A stretch of 64,000 nt of DNA from Maribacter aquivivus (GTDB lineage Bacteria > Bacteroidota > Bacteroidia > Flavobacteriales > Flavobacteriaceae): contig NZ_FQZX01000002.1 in NCBI RefSeq assembly GCF_900142175.1, positions 1 through 64,000 of the forward strand. The letters run 5' to 3'. Made by a program: the position numbers and the translations under genes. Positions 35,356 through 44,630 of this stretch are shown here, piece by piece. The stretch's first letter is position 1. The number at the start of each line of letters is the position of its first letter. Under the pieces are notes generated by a model that saw nothing but the letters and a program-made list of their open reading frames with translations, was not told where the DNA came from and made no database searches.

Positions 35356-35375
35356 TTAGAATTTCTATAAAACTT

Positions 35376-35408
35376 AAAAAGTCCGTGTTGTAAAACACGG
35401 ACTTTTTT
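35376..35408 (+). terminator. Terminator after DUF2911, bidirectional with galK
   Basis: A stem AAAAAGTCCGTGTT (35376-35389) pairs with AACACGGACTTTTT (35394-35407), with A- and T-runs on both sides. Confidence 0.93.
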
Positions 35409-35429
35409 TATGGAATATAATTTTCAATT

Positions 35430-36587
35430 TTATTCAAATACTTTTACGCCGTCATCAATAGCCAAATGGTAGTATTCGGCATCGATACCAGTTTGTTCTT
35501 TATATTGTTCTAGTAAAGATTTTATACTTGTATCTAGTTTTTCTGTCTTCATTAAATTAATTGTGCAACCACCAAAGCCGCCACCCATCATTCTAGAGCC
35601 AAGCACACCATCTAACCTTTCACCAATTTTAACCAAAGTGTCTAATTCGCTTGTGGTTATTTCGTATTGTGTAGACATAGCCCAATGACCTTCTTTAAGT
35701 ACAGCACCAACGGTAATAGCATCACCAGCAGATAAAACCTTGATCATTTTACGAACACGATTATTTTCTTCGATAATATAATTTGCGCGCTTAACATCGA
35801 TAGCATCAGCAAGGTTGGCAACTTGTTGTAAATCTTCTAGCGTAACATCGCGTAATGAAGTAATTTCAGGTCTATATTTCTGTACCTCTTTTACAATATT
35901 CTCGCATGATACCCTACGCTTATTGTATTCAGAATCAACGGCTAAATTGTGCTTTATATTAGAATTCACCAATACCCAACTATAGCCATCTAGATTAATG
36001 GGAATGTAGTTATGACTTAAATCTTTACAGTCTAAGAAAAATGCATTTCCCTTTTTTCCAAAGAGTACGGCATATTGATCCATTAATCCGCAATTGAGTC
36101 CAATTTTATGTTCCGCCTCTTGTGCTATTAAAGCAATTTCTTCTCTTGAAATCTCTTTTCGTGATACTTTAGTCAGGGCGTAAATAAAACCGCAACACAA
36201 TGCGGCAGAAGAAGAGAGGCCTGATCCAATGGGAATATCTCCACCAAAAACACAATCCATTCCTTTTAAAGGATAGTTTTTAGCGACTAAAATTTCAATA
36301 ATAGCCTTAAAATAGTTACCCCAGAAAGATTCAAATTTTTTATGTGCGCCATTTAATTGAAATACAATACGTTCTGGCTGGGTTAAAAAAGTTTCGATTT
36401 GAATACTATTTAGGTCATTGCCCGAAACAGCAAAATAAATCCCTTTTTCTATTGAAGCAGGTAATACCAAACCTTCATTATAATCAGTATGCTCACCAAT
36501 TATATTAATTCGCCCAGGAGCTTTAATAAGAGTAGGTATAGTCTTGTAATGTTCAATAAAATAGGACGTAATTTGCTTATCTACCAT
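35430..36587 (-). CDS. galK: Galactokinase (GHMP family)
   Basis: 385 residues. Signature motifs: LIKAPGRINIIGEHTDYNEGLVLPASI (galactokinase signature), GGDIPIGSGLSSSAALCCGF (phosphate-binding GHMP motif), GLNCGLMDQYAVLFGK (with the catalytic Asp) and GGGFGGCTINL near the end. It phosphorylates galactose to Gal-1-P with ATP in the cytosol. It begins 25 bp after a sodium/solute symporter stop, at the end of an operon with a PIG-L deacetylase. No galT or galE in view. The symporter may import its substrate. Confidence 0.94.
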   Translation of the reverse strand: MVDKQITSYFIEHYKTIPTLIKAPGRINIIGEHTDYNEGLVLPASIEKGIYFAVSGNDLNSIQIETFLTQPERIVFQLNGAHKKFESFWGNYFKAIIEILVAKNYPLKGMDCVFGGDIPIGSGLSSSAALCCGFIYALTKVSRKEISREEIALIAQEAEHKIGLNCGLMDQYAVLFGKKGNAFFLDCKDLSHNYIPINLDGYSWVLVNSNIKHNLAVDSEYNKRRVSCENIVKEVQKYRPEITSLRDVTLEDLQQVANLADAIDVKRANYIIEENNRVRKMIKVLSAGDAITVGAVLKEGHWAMSTQYEITTSELDTLVKIGERLDGVLGSRMMGGGFGGCTINLMKTEKLDTSIKSLLEQYKEQTGIDAEYYHLAIDDGVKVFE

Positions 36588-36612
36588 TAGTGTTTTATAA
36601 AAATCTATTGTC

Positions 36613-38349
36613 TTACGTTGTAGGTAAAGGCTTTTTTAGCATTCGGTCAAAGGCTTCAAATATAAACGATATTACTATTACCAATGCCGCACCAAAAAAG
36701 TTAAGCCATAGATATCCTAATTTTTCTTGACCTGAAGGGTAAATATGAATCAGGTAGTAATAAATAATACAAATGATAACTTGTGTAACTACGGCAGCAA
36801 AGAAAACGGCATTACCTTTTATAAACTTAAAGAAAAAAGCGATTAAAAATATACCTAAAACATTGCCATAGAAAATACTACCAATGATATTTACTAATTG
36901 AATTAAATTATCAAATAGGTTTGCTACGCAGGCAATTAAAATGGCTACAATTCCCCAAATTAAAGTAAAGAATTTAGAAGCTTTTACATAATGCTCTTCT
37001 GAAAGATTTTCAGTTGCTCTATTACGTTTATATAAATCTAAAGCGGTAATTGTACCTAGTGCATTTAATTCTGAGGCTGTTGATGACATCGCTGCAGATA
37101 AAATTACGGCTAATAGTAGCCCCACTAAGCCTGTGGGTAAGTTATTAAGTATGAAATGTATAAAGACATAATCTTTATCATTGGTTTCAACCGCATCATT
37201 TGCCTGACTTATTAAAGACTTTGCAGCTATACGATTGGTGCTATCTTTTTGATTAATACGTATAATTTGTTTTTTAGCTTCTTCAACTGCGGTATATTCT
37301 TTTATTTCTAAAGCTGCCGAAAACTTGTTTTGAGCAATTCTTTTTTCTGCTTCTAGCGCTACTTGTCCTTCTTGAAGTAGCCTATAATCTTCGGCATAAC
37401 TTGACTCCATTACTGCTTGTGTTGCAGACGGATTAAAATTTAATGGTGACGGATTGTATTGGTAGAATACAAATACCATAACACCCACTAAAAGAATAAA
37501 GAACTGCATTGGTATTTTAAGAACAGCATTGAAAATAAGACCTAGTTGACTTTCTCTTACAGATTTACCAGATAAATAACGCTGTACCTGACTTTGGTCT
37601 GTACCAAAGTACGCTAAGAAAAGAAAAAGTCCGCCTGTAATACCGCTCCAGAAAGTATATCTACTGGAAGTATCTAAATCAAAATTCAGTATTTCTAATT
37701 TATTACTGGCACCAGCAATTTTCATGGCTTTGCTAAAGGTAATATCAGAAGGTAAGTATCCTAATATAAAAAAGAAGGTGATAAACATACCTGTCATGAT
37801 AATGAACATCTGCTGTTTTTGAGTAACGCTAACGGCTTTTGTTCCACCGGACACGGTGTATATAATTACTAGCGTACCAAGAATAACATTTAATGTGCGT
37901 AGATCCCAACCTAGTACGGCAGATAAAATGATTGATGGAGCAAATATAGTAATACCTGCAGCTAGACCTCTTTGAATCAAAAACAGTACTGCGGCTAAAG
38001 AACGGGTTTTAAGATCGAACCTACCTTCTAAAAATTCATAGGCAGTGTAAACCTTCATTTTATGGTATAGTGGTATAAATACCATACAAATGATAATCAT
38101 GGCTAAAGGTAGACCAAAATAGAACTGAACAAAGCCCATACCGTCATGAAAGGCTTGACCCGGAGTAGATAAGAAGGTTATTGCACTGGCTTGAGTAGCC
38201 ATTACTGATAAACCTATTGTCCACCATTTAGAATCATTACCACCACGAACGTAGTCATCTACGTTCTTACTTCCTTTGGTTTTCCAAACTCCGTATATTA
38301 CTATAAAGAGAAGTGTGCCAATAAGAATAATCCAATCTAATCCTCCCAT
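36613..38349 (-). CDS. Sodium/solute symporter (SSS family) with a soluble helical insert
   Basis: 578 residues, 13-14 membrane segments. Family marks: TIGLSVMATQASAITFLSTPGQAFHDG, FLEGRFDLKTRSLAAVLF, SGGTKAVSVTQKQQMF and LGWDLRTLNVILG. Between membrane helices, residues about 310-390 form a charged helical insert (EAEKRIAQNKFSAALEIKEY), which ordinary sugar symporters of this family do not need. With galK downstream, galactose or another hexose is a plausible cargo. It starts one base after the stop of a 37-aa membrane protein. Confidence 0.9.
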   Translation of the reverse strand: MGGLDWIILIGTLLFIVIYGVWKTKGSKNVDDYVRGGNDSKWWTIGLSVMATQASAITFLSTPGQAFHDGMGFVQFYFGLPLAMIIICMVFIPLYHKMKVYTAYEFLEGRFDLKTRSLAAVLFLIQRGLAAGITIFAPSIILSAVLGWDLRTLNVILGTLVIIYTVSGGTKAVSVTQKQQMFIIMTGMFITFFFILGYLPSDITFSKAMKIAGASNKLEILNFDLDTSSRYTFWSGITGGLFLFLAYFGTDQSQVQRYLSGKSVRESQLGLIFNAVLKIPMQFFILLVGVMVFVFYQYNPSPLNFNPSATQAVMESSYAEDYRLLQEGQVALEAEKRIAQNKFSAALEIKEYTAVEEAKKQIIRINQKDSTNRIAAKSLISQANDAVETNDKDYVFIHFILNNLPTGLVGLLLAVILSAAMSSTASELNALGTITALDLYKRNRATENLSEEHYVKASKFFTLIWGIVAILIACVANLFDNLIQLVNIIGSIFYGNVLGIFLIAFFFKFIKGNAVFFAAVVTQVIICIIYYYLIHIYPSGQEKLGYLWLNFFGAALVIVISFIFEAFDRMLKKPLPTT

Positions 38350-38350
38350 A

Positions 38351-38464
38351 TTAATTGAATGAAGTCATTACGTAATAGAAAATAAGAACATATATAAGAT
38401 TGAGCACTAATACAATGGTGTACTCTTTTTTCCAAGTTTTATTTTCATCCCGTTCGTTGCTCAT
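38351..38464 (-). CDS. Small membrane protein of 37 residues between PIG-L and the symporter
   Basis: Hand-read ORF, too short for usual calling: MSNERDENKTWKKEYTIVLVLNLIYVLIFYYVMTSFN. A charged N-terminus of about 14 residues (net basic KK near the membrane) is followed by a single hydrophobic helix of about 20. Its ATG overlaps the PIG-L stop in ATGA, and its stop lies one base before the symporter ATG (TAATATG). Such tight packing points to a real, translationally coupled gene and to a small partner of the symporter, as known for some other transporter systems. The partner role is inference. Confidence 0.78.
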   Translation of the reverse strand: MSNERDENKTWKKEYTIVLVLNLIYVLIFYYVMTSFN

Positions 38465-40992
38465 CCTTTGATTTTGGCTTTTGTTTCAACTTTATCTTTT
38501 CCTACAGAAAGCATATTAGAAAATAATTTGTAAGCTCCAGGAACACCAGCCGGTAATTCTCTAAAAAAGCTCAGTCCGGTATAAATATAGTTTCCCTTTC
38601 CATACGGGGCAATTAAAAGGCTACCTTTTGTTGATTCTTCACCTTCGTCATGCATTTCTAAAACAGGTATAAATTCTGCGCTCCATTTATTCGGGAAGTA
38701 TAATCCTCGTTCTTGAACCCAACCGTCAAAATCACTCTTGCTAATATCATTGGGAAAATGTACGAGTGAATTATCTTTTGCTATTATTTCTACATCAGAA
38801 TTCTCATTCGTTACTCGGTCTCTTGAAATTTCTATGTCGTAAGGTGCTATATTTTCGAATTGAGAACCCCATCTACTTGCAGTGTTATATTGCACAATTA
38901 CTGTACCACCATTTTTGGCGTAATCTAGAATAAATCGTTGTTTAAATTTTAACTCATCTACTACGTTATATGCTCTAATACCTAAAACTACAGCATCATA
39001 TTTTTTTAATGATTCTTTTGTAATAGTATTAGGGTCAATTAGTTGAACATTGTATCCTATTTGTTCTAAACTCGTAGGTACTTCATCACCGGCACCCATA
39101 ATATAACCAATGTTTTCTCCTGCTTTTTGAATGTTTAATCGGACTACTTTGGTTTCTGAAGGAAGTAAAATAGTTTGCGTGGGTACATGATCATAAGCAA
39201 TAGTTACCATCTCTTTGGTAATTTCTTTACCGTTCAGTTTTATAATAGGGGAGATGCTACTTTCGTTTTCCGTAGCCGGCGGAGTCAATGTAAAATATAC
39301 TGTTTGCTCATCACCTTTTTTGATGATTGAGAACGGTTGCGATTTTTTATCTACTTGCCACCCTGTGCCATATTTTAATTCTACAGTACCTGAGATACTG
39401 TCTTTATGTGCTTTAATAGTAACCGGAATTCTTTTTTCTGATGCATCGGCAAATATCAATACCTTATCTGAAAAGCTTGCAGTTGCTTCTGGTACCACTT
39501 CAAAAGGCTGATAAATTTCTCCTTTATCGGGTTTTGCATATTTATAAACGACAGGTTTGGTAATAGAAATTAAAACACCGTTTATGTTCAAATTAAAAAT
39601 AGCATTAAATGCACGTGGTGATTCTGGTTTTCCTATTAAGTTAGTATTCTTAACAGTGTATGTGCCTAAAGTTCCTTTTTCCATTAGCCAATACGGACTA
39701 GTAAAATCTGTGGAAGACGGAATATTTAATTCAACTTTATTTTCAAACAATTCATTATTGCTTAAAACAATATTATCAATGTTACTATTCTGATTATTTA
39801 GAAATATCGATTTCAATTCAATGTTAATATCACTTCTATTTAGTGCTTGAATTTGAACATCGACCGTTTGACTAGGATTTGTATACCCCGTTTTTGTAAA
39901 AGCTTCTAAATGCAGTCCAGTAACAGCTGAAATTATAGTGGTTAATTCTGATGTTTTTAAATTTTTCCAATGTTCATCAGATACGTTTTGTAATAGCTGA
40001 TACGCTTCAAGCAATTTTGGCAAATGTAACGTAGGATCTTTGAAATTGAAATTATCCTGTACATCGTAAAGAATTTCACCTATTGCATTTCCTCCATCAA
40101 TTCTGGACCAACTAGTATCAATACCATCAAAAAGGTTTGACTTGTCTTTTGGCAAATCACCTTTTAATAATTCAACGTATTCATCTTCTGTGCCTCTAGA
40201 ACTTAATCTTCCAAAACCTTGGCATAAGTGCTGACTGCTAGCTAATGAAGCTATTTCGTTGTTAGACATGCCTAACATAGGGTAGTAGGTGCCTACATCC
40301 ATATTTAACATGTTAGACTTATCTGCTTTTTTAAATTTTTCTTCGCTACCATAAAACCACCACGAAGTATTAAAAAATAATCGTTTTGGTTGCCAAGTAT
40401 TTGTTGATGATAATTGCTCTGGGTAAGCATTTTTATCATTTGCTAGGTCAAATGCCTCGAAACTTAACATTGCCGAAGAGGTATGATGACCATGTGTAGT
40501 ACCAGGAGTTCTGTGGTCAAATCTATTGATAATTACATCTGGCTTAAATTTACGTATGGTTCTTACTACATCGCCAAGAATAGATTCTTTATTCCAAATT
40601 TCTAGAGTTTCACTTGGTTGTTTTGAATATCCAAAATCATTAGCGCGACTAAAAAATTGTTCGCCACCATCAACTCTTCTAGCTGCAAGTAATTCTTGGG
40701 TTCGTAGCACGCCCAAAAGTTCTCGTAATTCTGGACCAATTAAATTCTGACCTCCATCACCTCTGGTAAGTGACAAATAACCTGTTCTTGCCTTAACATC
40801 GTTAGATAGGTATGATATTAAACGCGTGTTTTCATCATCTGGGTGTGCCGCTATATAAAGTGCGGTACCTAAAAAATTAAGCTTTTCAATAGCGTGGTAA
40901 ATGTCTGTTGCAGATCTATTTTTGGGGGTTTGGGCTTTCAGGGTACCGAGTACAAAGATACTGCAGGTTATTAACCCTAATAAATATCGCAT
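38461..40992 (-). CDS. Exported PIG-L (LmbE-like) deacetylase, large form
   Basis: 843 residues. Signal peptide MRYLLGLITCSIFVLGTLKAQ. LmbE catalytic domain at about 25-270: YIAAHPDDENTRLISYL (zinc motif AHPDDE), TRGDGGQNLIG, then THGHHTSSAML (second His site). A long C-terminal half (about 300-840) of beta-rich domains follows; the last part (AVVLGIRAYNVVDELKFKQ, GNYIYTGLSFFRELPAG) looks like a glutamine-amidotransferase-like (ThuA/DUF4350-type) fold. It probably removes N-acyl groups from amino sugars or glycans outside the cytoplasm. It heads the operon with the symporter and galactokinase. A TATATTTG box (41025-41018) precedes it. Confidence 0.88.
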   Translation of the reverse strand: MRYLLGLITCSIFVLGTLKAQTPKNRSATDIYHAIEKLNFLGTALYIAAHPDDENTRLISYLSNDVKARTGYLSLTRGDGGQNLIGPELRELLGVLRTQELLAARRVDGGEQFFSRANDFGYSKQPSETLEIWNKESILGDVVRTIRKFKPDVIINRFDHRTPGTTHGHHTSSAMLSFEAFDLANDKNAYPEQLSSTNTWQPKRLFFNTSWWFYGSEEKFKKADKSNMLNMDVGTYYPMLGMSNNEIASLASSQHLCQGFGRLSSRGTEDEYVELLKGDLPKDKSNLFDGIDTSWSRIDGGNAIGEILYDVQDNFNFKDPTLHLPKLLEAYQLLQNVSDEHWKNLKTSELTTIISAVTGLHLEAFTKTGYTNPSQTVDVQIQALNRSDINIELKSIFLNNQNSNIDNIVLSNNELFENKVELNIPSSTDFTSPYWLMEKGTLGTYTVKNTNLIGKPESPRAFNAIFNLNINGVLISITKPVVYKYAKPDKGEIYQPFEVVPEATASFSDKVLIFADASEKRIPVTIKAHKDSISGTVELKYGTGWQVDKKSQPFSIIKKGDEQTVYFTLTPPATENESSISPIIKLNGKEITKEMVTIAYDHVPTQTILLPSETKVVRLNIQKAGENIGYIMGAGDEVPTSLEQIGYNVQLIDPNTITKESLKKYDAVVLGIRAYNVVDELKFKQRFILDYAKNGGTVIVQYNTASRWGSQFENIAPYDIEISRDRVTNENSDVEIIAKDNSLVHFPNDISKSDFDGWVQERGLYFPNKWSAEFIPVLEMHDEGEESTKGSLLIAPYGKGNYIYTGLSFFRELPAGVPGAYKLFSNMLSVGKDKVETKAKIKG

Positions 40993-41072
40993 TTCAAGTT
41001 GGTTTTGGTAGTAATTTCAAATATAATAAGATTAGTACCTAAGCTCGCTTTTTTACGACTTCTTTAACAGAA

Positions 41073-41651
41073 TCAAACAATTTGTTCTTCCTCTTCTTCT
41101 GTATTTAAAAATTCGCCTTGTTGGTAGGTAGAGATTAGTATAACACCTTTTTGTAGTACAAGGTTATTGGGGTACGTTAAAATCTCGCCGTTATTTCTTC
41201 TCAAATGCAAATGGAAAGCTCTAATGTCTTCTATTACAAATTTATCTAAATCGGTATTGTTCGGGTCAAGTAATTCTTTATCTAAAATACGAATTGTGTT
41301 CCCTATTTTAAAAGGAAATGAAAAGAAGATAATAACACCTGCGGTAATGTTACTTAAAATAGACCATTGGGCAAATAATGCTACGCCAATCACAGCAAAT
41401 ACCGATGATAACATAACGCCTAAATCTCTGTAGTTGACACTCCATATTAGTGTTAATATAACTACAGCAATTATAGTGAGTGCAATGTTTGTAAACTTAA
41501 GAATTAAGTTAGTGCGCACAGGATTATAATCACTGATTTTACTAACCTTTCTAATTGCTGTGGCAAATAAAACTTTTAAAACAAGAATAACTATTAAAAC
41601 AATGAGACTATATATTAGCTCATTGTAATGCTCATTAATAAATTCTTTCAT
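41073..41651 (-). CDS. Small MscS-family mechanosensitive channel-like protein
   Basis: 192 residues, shorter than classical MscS (about 286): three hydrophobic helices (ELIYSLIVLIVILVLKVLF, IALTIIAVVILTLIW, and a pore-lining-type helix ending GVIIFFSFPFKIGNTIRI), then a single Sm-like beta domain with the NNGEILTYPNNLVLQKGVILIS segment. The C-terminal alpha/beta domain of MscS is absent. Probably an osmotic or ion channel in the inner membrane. Last gene of an operon (DUF2520, KdsC, Maf, lipoprotein, channel). Confidence 0.8.
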   Translation of the reverse strand: MKEFINEHYNELIYSLIVLIVILVLKVLFATAIRKVSKISDYNPVRTNLILKFTNIALTIIAVVILTLIWSVNYRDLGVMLSSVFAVIGVALFAQWSILSNITAGVIIFFSFPFKIGNTIRILDKELLDPNNTDLDKFVIEDIRAFHLHLRRNNGEILTYPNNLVLQKGVILISTYQQGEFLNTEEEEEQIV

Positions 41652-41654
41652 ATG

Positions 41655-42602
41655 CTATAACCCTAAACTATCGCGCAAATATAAATCCTTATTCGATTTC
41701 TGCTGCCAATAGGGTGTTGTAATCCTGTTAATTCTTGTTGCTTTAGATGTTAAAACTTTTTTGTTGTCGCCAAACCCATCATGAAAGGTATCTGCCCAGC
41801 TTTCTATAGCATATGGAAACTTGTTTTCAAACATGATTTTTAAAGTACGTTCTAACTGCGGATAGTGAATCTCATAGGTATTCATTCCGTCTTTTTCAGT
41901 TAAAGTAGTGATTGCCTCATAAGCCTTGAATTCTTTATGAGTTGTTCTGATAAACTCCAATGATGGAATCATTTTTATTTCACCGATTGTTAGATTTTCT
42001 GGATTTACTCTGATTTTATTCCAGATTTCATTTTCAAGAATAGCTTTCTCTATATGGTAATCTTGGTCTCCTTCAGATTCAAAATAAGAATGACTCATAA
42101 TTTCAAAATCATCTTTGTTGTTTAATTGTGCGTATACATGACCGCACCATTCTTGTGCAGAAAACGATATTTTAAGCGCATGTTTATTATCATGAACAGG
42201 GTAGAAACTACTCGTCATAATAGAGTAGGGGTATATACCCGTAATGTAGTTTTTGGTAGTATTCAATTTTAAAACAGGGATGTTGCTTTTGTTGCTATTA
42301 TCTGCCTTCACTTGAGCCCCTGGTAAAAATGGTTCAGTTACATATATCAATACAGCACTACCTTCTCTCATCTCGCCATATCTAGCTTGTTCTAAATTGT
42401 AAGAAGTGATTTCTGCAGTACCGTTATACCAATACTCTTTAAATTCTTGAGAAAGCTCATTTTTTGGGGCTTCTGTTTTTATTTCAGTGGTAGACATAGC
42501 TAAAGTGTTACTATTACTTTTAGGTTTTTCTTTGCAGCTAGAAAGGAGTATTAGTAATCCGAATATGCTGTAAATTGCCTTGTTTAGTTTTAATAGTTTC
42601 AT
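41655..42602 (-). CDS. Lipoprotein of unknown function in the maf operon
   Basis: 315 residues from ATG 42602, or 318 from an ATG three codons earlier. Lipoprotein signal KAIYSIFGLLILLSSCKEK. The mature protein is one large mixed domain, with recurring Tyr/Trp/His residues (FKEYWYNGTAEITSYNLEQARYG, SFSAQEWCGHVYAQL, SHSYFESEGDQDYHIEKA). In some flavobacterial genomes I recall homologues carrying the name of the neighbouring Maf protein; that name is not supported by any Maf motif. The gap to the channel gene is 3 bp and to maf 14 bp, so it is operonic. Confidence 0.75.
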   Translation of the reverse strand: MKLLKLNKAIYSIFGLLILLSSCKEKPKSNSNTLAMSTTEIKTEAPKNELSQEFKEYWYNGTAEITSYNLEQARYGEMREGSAVLIYVTEPFLPGAQVKADNSNKSNIPVLKLNTTKNYITGIYPYSIMTSSFYPVHDNKHALKISFSAQEWCGHVYAQLNNKDDFEIMSHSYFESEGDQDYHIEKAILENEIWNKIRVNPENLTIGEIKMIPSLEFIRTTHKEFKAYEAITTLTEKDGMNTYEIHYPQLERTLKIMFENKFPYAIESWADTFHDGFGDNKKVLTSKATRINRITTPYWQQKSNKDLYLRDSLGL

Positions 42603-42625
42603 GCCTGTCATAATTTTGAATTATT

Positions 42626-43213
42626 CTATGTTACCAATTGTAATAAGGTTTTATAAACAAGTTGTGTTGGTAAGCCAACTACATTAGTGTAAGAACCTTT
42701 TATTTCTTCAATACCTATGAGTCCTATCCATTCTTGAATGCCATATGCACCTGCTTTGTCGTAAGGCTGATATTCTTTTATATAATGTTGAATTTCATCT
42801 TTCGATAAATCTTTGAACTTCACTTCGGTTATTGAATGCTGAATTATCTGTCGTTTAGTTGTTGTAAAACATACAGAAGAAATCACCTGATGCCAATCCC
42901 CAGATAGTTTTTTAAGCATTGATTCAGCTTCTGTACTACCTTCAGCTTTTGCTAAAGACTCATTATTATGCCAAACAACAGTGTCTGAGGTTATTAAAAT
43001 GTCTTTTGACTGTAAATCTGGTATAAATACTTCTGCTTTTAATTTAGCTAGATAATCTGATATTGCAGCTCCTTTTAATTCAGAAGGGTAAACTTCATCT
43101 ACAGATTTAATACGAACTTCAAAATCAAGCTCCATATCCTTAAAAAACTGATGTCTTCTTGGTGAGCCAGATGCCAGAATTAAATGATATGCTTCTAATT
43201 TATTCTTCAACAT
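42626..43213 (-). CDS. maf: Maf-family nucleotide pyrophosphatase
   Basis: 195 residues, complete: HLILASGSPRRHQFFKDM (the SxSxRR substrate-binding motif), KDILITSDTVVWHN (catalytic Asp) and KLSGDWHQVISSVCF, then YDKAGAYGIQEWIGLIGIEEIKGSYTNVVGLP, which is the usual C-terminal signature. It hydrolyses canonical and modified nucleoside triphosphates (dTTP/UTP in the YhdE group). Only 3 bp separate it from the KdsC-like gene. Cytoplasmic. Confidence 0.93.
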   Translation of the reverse strand: MLKNKLEAYHLILASGSPRRHQFFKDMELDFEVRIKSVDEVYPSELKGAAISDYLAKLKAEVFIPDLQSKDILITSDTVVWHNNESLAKAEGSTEAESMLKKLSGDWHQVISSVCFTTTKRQIIQHSITEVKFKDLSKDEIQHYIKEYQPYDKAGAYGIQEWIGLIGIEEIKGSYTNVVGLPTQLVYKTLLQLVT

Positions 43214-43216
43214 AAA

Positions 43217-43744
43217 CTAATCATTTGCAGCACTGAAATGGCTGGTCCAATCTCCACGTACTTTTAAAACTTGCTCAATCACATCACGTACACAACCATG
43301 ACCACCGTTTATGTGCGAAATGTATTGGCTTATACTTTTAACTTCTGCAACAGCATTTTGTGGGCAAGCTGCTATAGCAACCGCTTGCATTGGGGGAATA
43401 TCTGGAATGTCATCACCCATGAATAAGACATTCTCTGCATCAATATGATAGATATCCATATACTCTTCTAAAGCATCCATCTTATAATGAGCTCCCATAT
43501 AAATATCTGTTACTCCAAGAGCACATAATCTGGTACGAACACCTTCATTTGTTCCTCCGGTAATAATACAAACATTATAACCTTTTTTTAAAGCTACTTT
43601 TAAGGCATAACCGTCTTTAACATTCATTTTACGTAGCAATTCTCCTTCACTAGTAACTAATAGACTGCCATCTGTAAATACACCATCAACATCAAAAATA
43701 AATGTGGTAATGTCATTTAAATATTCCTTATAACTTTTTTCCAT
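43217..43744 (-). CDS. kdsC: KdsC-like HAD phosphatase (3-deoxy-D-manno-octulosonate 8-phosphate phosphatase)
   Basis: 175 residues, the size of the small tetrameric KdsC group without cap domain. HAD motif I FIFDVDGVFTDGSLLV (nucleophile Asp, second Asp), motif II VCIITGGTNEGVRTR, motif III/IV around VLFMGDDIPDIPPMQAV. It releases phosphate from Kdo-8-P in lipopolysaccharide core synthesis. Overlaps the upstream DUF2520 gene by 17 bases. No kdsA nearby, as usual in this phylum. Confidence 0.9.
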   Translation of the reverse strand: MEKSYKEYLNDITTFIFDVDGVFTDGSLLVTSEGELLRKMNVKDGYALKVALKKGYNVCIITGGTNEGVRTRLCALGVTDIYMGAHYKMDALEEYMDIYHIDAENVLFMGDDIPDIPPMQAVAIAACPQNAVAEVKSISQYISHINGGHGCVRDVIEQVLKVRGDWTSHFSAAND

Positions 43745-44492
43745 GCTTTTCTTTAATTGAGTTGCTTAATAGGGTGTAAAGTTCCCGTTGGTGTTTATCT
43801 TTTATAATTTGTAAATGATTGTGTAATGTTTGTTGGTCTCCACGTTTTGCAGGCCCGGTTTGGGCTTGTAAAGGTGTTAACGTATCTAATTTTGCGGCAG
43901 TTTCTTTAATTAAAGGCTGTAATAGTTTAAAGTTAATTTTATGTTCTTCGCAAATTTCAGAACCTATTGTATACATGTAATTCGTGAAATTATTTACAAA
44001 TACCGCTGCTACATGAAGGGTTTTGCGTTGTTCAGAATCTATTTCAACTACTGTGTTACTTAATGTTTCACCAAGCTGTTTCAATAAATTAAGGTCGTCC
44101 TCATTTGTTGCCTCTACACAAATAGGAATTTCATAAAATGAAATAATTTTACCTTTTGTAAATGTTTGTAAAGGATAAAAAATACCTGGTCGTTGGGCAG
44201 ATTTTAATGCTTCAAGAGAAGTTGCTCCAGAAGTATGCGCTAATATTCCATCAGTATTTTTAAAATTATCAGCAACTAATTTAATGGCGTCATCTGATAT
44301 TGCAAGTATATAAATATCTGCAGTTGCAATATCATTAAAGGTAGTAGAAACCGCAATGTTGTTCTTTACAAAAGCCAAATGTTCTCGGTTTCTACCAATT
44401 ACTTGCTTAATGGTTACATCATTTGATTTTTCAAATGCTTGATAAAGATTTTGAGCTACATTTCCTGTACCAACTATAACGACTGATATCAT
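43728..44492 (-). CDS. ProC-like NAD(P)-binding protein with DUF2520 domain
   Basis: 254 residues from ATG 44492 (MISVVIVGTGNVAQNLYQAF). N-terminal Rossmann domain with GTGNVAQN; then ADIYILAISDDAIKLVA, GILAHTSGATSLEAL. The C-terminal DUF2520 dimerisation domain starts near residue 130 (RKTLHVAAVFVNNFTNYMY) and ends with LTPLQAQTGPAKRGDQQTL, the family signature. Substrate is unknown; the fold resembles pyrroline-5-carboxylate reductase. A TACTTTTG box at 44505-44498 ends only 5 bp before the ATG, so the mRNA may be leaderless. First gene of the operon. Confidence 0.88.
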   Translation of the reverse strand: MISVVIVGTGNVAQNLYQAFEKSNDVTIKQVIGRNREHLAFVKNNIAVSTTFNDIATADIYILAISDDAIKLVADNFKNTDGILAHTSGATSLEALKSAQRPGIFYPLQTFTKGKIISFYEIPICVEATNEDDLNLLKQLGETLSNTVVEIDSEQRKTLHVAAVFVNNFTNYMYTIGSEICEEHKINFKLLQPLIKETAAKLDTLTPLQAQTGPAKRGDQQTLHNHLQIIKDKHQRELYTLLSNSIKEKHGKKL

Positions 44493-44630
44493 GTAGCAAA
44501 AGTACAAAGTTTATAGAAGTCTTGTTGTATTAAAATTAACAGTTTCATTGAAGTTTAAAAGCAATAAAAGACATCCGTAAATGGTGAAAAGGCCTTATTT
44601 TTGCATCTTGAAAATCAACTCCTATCTTCC

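Noticed and set aside
41655..42602. Naming the lipoprotein as a Maf/septum inhibitor
   Set aside because: It has no SxSxRR or other Maf motif; the adjacent gene is the Maf protein.
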